The notes under the pieces: model-generated | What the model was told of the DNA's origin: nothing | Databases searched by the model: none | The model's input: the letters and a program-made list of their open reading frames with translations, nothing else | Shown here: piece after piece, positions 50,124 through 53,082 of the stretch | Layout: the number at the start of each line of letters is the position of its first letter | Position numbering within the stretch: position 1 is the first letter of the stretch | Program-made: the position numbers and the translations under genes | Source: DAOVQB01 sp023128935 | GTDB lineage: Bacteria > Eisenbacteria > RBG-16-71-46 > CAIMUX01 > WJJG01 | Assembly: GCA_030628905.1 (NCBI GenBank) | Contig: DAOVQB010000010.1 | Coordinates: 1 to 53,082 of the forward strand | Length of the DNA stretch: 53,082 bases | Direction: 5' to 3'

Positions 50124-50551
50124 TATAGATCTCCTTGTTCGTGTATCCTCACCGCAGGGGTGGCTGCACGGATGAGTGCAGGGACGGCTGCAGGAATGAC
50201 ACATGAGCCCCCCAGGGAGCATTCCAATCCAATTGCACGCCGTCCTCCCGAGAAGCGCCATTCGGGTCCGGCAACAGTCTGAACACCCAAACCCCAACGG
50301 GAATATACCGGCGATGCATCCTCCTTTCACGCTCGGGGAAGTCTCATACATGTGAGGCCGGGAGCAAGCCTCGTTGGCGCAGACAGCCACGGCCACACTG
50401 AATCCGCTGCTTTTTACACCAAGCCGCACTCTGAGGTCCAGGGTTATGGGCAAGGGATGATCATCCCGGGGATAGCCGGCGCGAGGTAGGGACTATATAT
50501 GGATGCCCGACGTTGGTGGGTTAGCCCAGGTGTAATGTGCAGCTGGATCAA
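50124..50551. other. Intergenic region upstream of the DUF2330 gene
   Basis: About 430 bases without a supported gene. Near 50155-50205 there are short imperfect GCTGCANGGA repeats. TATATAG near 50495 could be a -10 box on the minus strand, but no -35 box is convincing. Confidence 0.4.
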
Positions 50552-51652
50552 TCATCTCAGATGCATCATTCTCTGCCGGAGATCTCTTCCGTCGGCGTAG
50601 AGGCGATAGAAGTAGACTCCAGCGCTTGTTTGCTGGCCTGTGTTGTCCCGACCGTCCCAGACCAGAGTATGTGGTCCGGCTTCCAGTTTCCCGTCCACCA
50701 GGGTCCGAACAAGCCGACCATTGGTATCAAAGAGCTGGAGCCGAGCAGGACCTTGTTCGGCAAGACCGAAGTTGATGGTCACACACCCGCGACCGGGATT
50801 CGGTGAGTTCTGGGCAAGGAACAACCTATGCCCCGCAGATTGAGGGTCGTCCACATGACAAGGTATCTTGGCATGCATCAAAGGAGAAACAGGATCTCCC
50901 TCTGTCTGCCACGTCTTCAGGCTCTGAACAAACACAGGATCATCCAGGTGCTCAGCCATTACCTGATTAAGACCAATGGCTGTACTTAGTGCCATTGACC
51001 TGGTTACATCTTCTCCTATATTCTCAACAATTCTCGGACCGATCACGAGGTTACAATGCTTGGTCAGGCTACCACAACCGGGACCTATCCAGCCGATTGA
51101 ACCATGACCCCAGGTTGTTGTCATGCGTTTCGCCACAGCAGTGATTGGGTAATACGGATCCTCTGTCCTGAAAATCCCTATGCCCTCACAAGTGGCCACA
51201 ATGGTCCAGGGCAACCAGATGGAATTTATCATACTCATCTCAAACCCACTTAATATATCCAACCAATTGCCCGGAAAAGATCTCTTTGACTCAGAACCAG
51301 TGATGAACACTAGTTCTTGGTCCTGATTGTAAAGGTCCACCGACGCCTGGATACGCTGCCATGCAGTGGAGTAGTTGGTTTCGTACTTCCACCGGAAACA
51401 CGTGTTTGGCAACGTTGCAACCATGGCTTCAGCAACCTGCTGGGCTGCCTCACCCTCATCTGGGATGCCTCCATGGAAGGCATTTCCGCACAATACACCA
51501 GCGAAATACCCCCAGTCGAAACCACATTCGCTTTCGTTGTTATACCACCATAGGTTGTCAATCTTGATCAGAAGCTCATCCACGGTGGTAACAGACCAGC
51601 GAGTGGCAGAAACTTCGATGAAACCATCCTGGTCAAAGTCGCCAGTAACTAC
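50552..51652 (-). pseudogene. C25-like protein fragment with FlgD-type sorting domain
   Basis: 366 codons open from 51652, where a TGA and IS66 sequence begin; no start codon of its own, so the 5' end is lost. It starts GDFDQDGFIEVSATRWSVTT, typical of the linker before a C25 catalytic domain. IWLPWTIVATCEGIGIF fits the catalytic Cys region, but the GHG motif is replaced (VFITGSESKRSF), so the His is absent. GDPVSPLM closes the domain. The end (FLAQNSPNPGRGCVTINFGL...GRLVRTLVDG...VWDGRDNTGQQTSAGVYFYRL) is a FlgD-like Ig fold used as a C-terminal sorting signal. Probably a disrupted secreted protein. Confidence 0.75.
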
Positions 51653-53082
51653 TCAGGTCGATTCCTGACCGGATAGACAGGATCTCGGCAAGCCGGGAGT
51701 GGCTGCAGACGAGATCGGGGTACTCAGCAGGGGGTGCGGCCCGGCTACGAAGTGTCGAAGACCGGGACGAACGGGGTGCCCTTGAAAAGACGGGCCAGAG
51801 CGTCCATGGCGCCGACGGCGTTCTTGCGGGCGGTTGAGATGTAGCTGCGAATGCGGCAAAAGGCTTTGGCGCCGTGCTCGGTTCGGAACGTCCCGGAGAT
51901 TTTCTGCTGCACCTTCATCATACGAAGATCCCGTTCGGCCAGGTTATTGTCGAAGGGGACGTTGAAGTCGTACATGAAGGCCAGGGCTTCCTTGCGATGA
52001 TGATCAAGCCGTTCGAGCAGGTTGCGAGGTTTGGTCTTCTTGCGCCGCCCGCGTTTCTTCTTTGCGTTGGCGGGTTGCGGCGGCAGCGGGTTCTGAGCAT
52101 AGCCCTCATCGAGGATCTTCTGATAACGCTCTTCAAATGCTTGAATCTGTTCTTTAGGAAGATGATCCGCGGCCTGCTTGGCCTGATCGACGGTCTCCTT
52201 GATGTCCAGAAGGCAGTCGATCAGGCGATCGGCCCAGTCCTGCTGGTGCTGCTCATGTACGAAGATCAACTCGCGCAGATGGTGAGCGTTGCACAACCCA
52301 TGGCGGCAGGAGTAAGTAAAGTATGGTTTCCAGAAGTCGTGAATGGCGCGTCCGCTGAAGTCGGACAAAATGCCGATGGCCTCGAAGGCTTCTCTGCCGC
52401 GTTTGCGATGGATATCGTAGTAGGTCGCCTTTGATGTTGAGGCCGCATGCAGCCACCAGAGGCTACCCTCCACCCGTGAGCCGGTCTCATCGAAATGGGC
52501 TATCGAGGCTTGTTCGATCAGTTCCTTGATCTGCTCGACGGGTTCTTCAACTCGATCATCGCATTGTGAGATGACGTTGCCCAATGTGCCTTGGCTCATT
52601 GGGCAGCCGAAAAGGTCGTCGAGTAGTTCGCAGGTGCGCTCATAGGGCAGGTGCTGATAGCTTTTCAGATAGACCGCCGTGGCCTTGACTCCGTTGCCGT
52701 ATTGCACCGGGGCGTTCACGCCTTCAGGAAAAGCCGCCTTGTTCAGATGGCCGCAGACACAGCGTTTCACCTCGCCCTGATGCTCAGTGACGATAAGTCG
52801 TCTCGGGGGCAGATCATGAACCTGTCGTTGCTCGACGCTGTCGGGTTTCTGGTTGGCCAGAGATCGGCCGCAACACTCACACTGCTCGACCGGGTGAACC
52901 TTCGTCTGATCGGGCTTTTCGACCATCTTGAGCGTATGCCCCGTATGCCCCGGCTGCCCGCCGGACTTTCGTTGCCCTCTCTTACGCAGGCTTTTCGGCG
53001 AGGGTTTATTGAACCCATCGGTCGAGGGAGGCTTGCTGCTGTTGCGAGAATTCTTAGCCAGTTGATCTTCCAGATGCCTGAC
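51653..53082 (-). mobile_element. IS66-family insertion sequence, partial
   Basis: Contains the tnpC-type transposase; the other end lies beyond the window. The inner boundary is placed near 51645-51653 (GTAACTACTCAGG), where similarity to the C25-like protein stops. The exact terminal repeat could not be confirmed. Confidence 0.7.
51745..53082 (-). CDS. tnpC: IS66-family transposase, 5' end outside window
   Basis: 446 codons open to the window edge. N-terminal LEDQLAKNSRNSSKPPSTDG then KSGGQPGHTGHTL, the typical IS66 leader; zinc finger CECCGRSL with RCVCGH; DDE domain with Asp in SIAHFDETGSRVEG and CNAHHLRELIFVHE; FDNNLAERDLRMMKVQQKISGTFRT carries the catalytic Glu region; a C-terminal IS66 domain follows. 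Cuts and joins DNA during IS transposition. No stop or frameshift, so it may be active. No tnpA/tnpB is seen, as they would lie to the right. Confidence 0.93.
   Translation of the reverse strand, partial: VRHLEDQLAKNSRNSSKPPSTDGFNKPSPKSLRKRGQRKSGGQPGHTGHTLKMVEKPDQTKVHPVEQCECCGRSLANQKPDSVEQRQVHDLPPRRLIVTEHQGEVKRCVCGHLNKAAFPEGVNAPVQYGNGVKATAVYLKSYQHLPYERTCELLDDLFGCPMSQGTLGNVISQCDDRVEEPVEQIKELIEQASIAHFDETGSRVEGSLWWLHAASTSKATYYDIHRKRGREAFEAIGILSDFSGRAIHDFWKPYFTYSCRHGLCNAHHLRELIFVHEQHQQDWADRLIDCLLDIKETVDQAKQAADHLPKEQIQAFEERYQKILDEGYAQNPLPPQPANAKKKRGRRKKTKPRNLLERLDHHRKEALAFMYDFNVPFDNNLAERDLRMMKVQQKISGTFRTEHGAKAFCRIRSYISTARKNAVGAMDALARLFKGTPFVPVFDTS

Noticed and set aside
50124..50453. N-terminal extension of the DUF2330 protein with Cys/Pro repeats
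   Set aside because: The ATG at 50123 has a strong ribosome binding site and a signal peptide directly after it; an upstream extension would bury the signal.

Overview
The window looks like chromosomal DNA of an uncultured, GC-rich, diderm bacterium. The diderm call rests on a porin, two lipobox lipoproteins, Spy/CnrX-like periplasmic proteins and a Wzz protein. C25 (gingipain-type) peptidases, a FlgD-like C-terminal sorting domain, a SUMF1 lipoprotein, DUF2723 membrane proteins and alkaline-phosphatase-superfamily proteins resemble gene content of FCB-type candidate phyla such as Eisenbacteria. That placement is inference; there is no rRNA, tRNA or CRISPR array in the window.

Layout. 1-2.3 kb: 5' part of a secreted C25 peptidase fused to a beta-helix (minus). 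2.6-2.8 kb: possible integrase remnant. 2.85-10.1 kb: surface polysaccharide locus (GT4 on minus; Wzz, flippase, GT4, asparagine synthase on plus) with a clear sigma70 promoter before wzz. 10.1-13.7 kb: a 106-nt hairpin, a terminator, a porin and a SUMF1 lipoprotein. 14.0-15.5 kb: cysS. 15.5-23.1 kb: chemotaxis-type cluster (CheD, HDOD, CheY, CheX-like, CheB, CheR, receiver, HDOD, CheX on minus; a two-receiver/STAS protein on plus) with no CheA, CheW or receptor. 23.1-26.5 kb: two DUF2723/GT39-like membrane proteins, the first split in two frames at a 12-G tract. 26.5-27.2 kb: gene-free, with DnaA-box-like sites. 27.2-30.2 kb: HEAT-repeat protein, a MoaA homologue lacking the radical-SAM cysteines, mobB, and an SDR remnant. 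30.3-41.9 kb, all minus: sat, cysC, two alkaline-phosphatase-superfamily membrane/periplasmic proteins, a small RHH-like protein, a membrane protein, a PHP phosphoesterase and leuS. 42.4-45.3 kb: rho, nfeD, SPFH protein. 45.6-46.3 kb: FKBP lipoprotein. 46.7-49.0 kb: metal-type ECF sigma module with periplasmic sensors. 49.1-53.1 kb: DUF2330 protein, a C25-like/FlgD-domain fragment, and an IS66 transposase running off the end.

The most unusual points are the MoaA-like protein without its SAM cluster next to mobB, the Che module without a kinase, the sulfate-activation/phosphatase/PHP array with a shared C-terminal 'LGYL' tail on two unrelated proteins, the poly-G split gene, and a family of gene-end repeats (one copy resembling a 166-bp MITE) that recurs from 15 to 49 kb.
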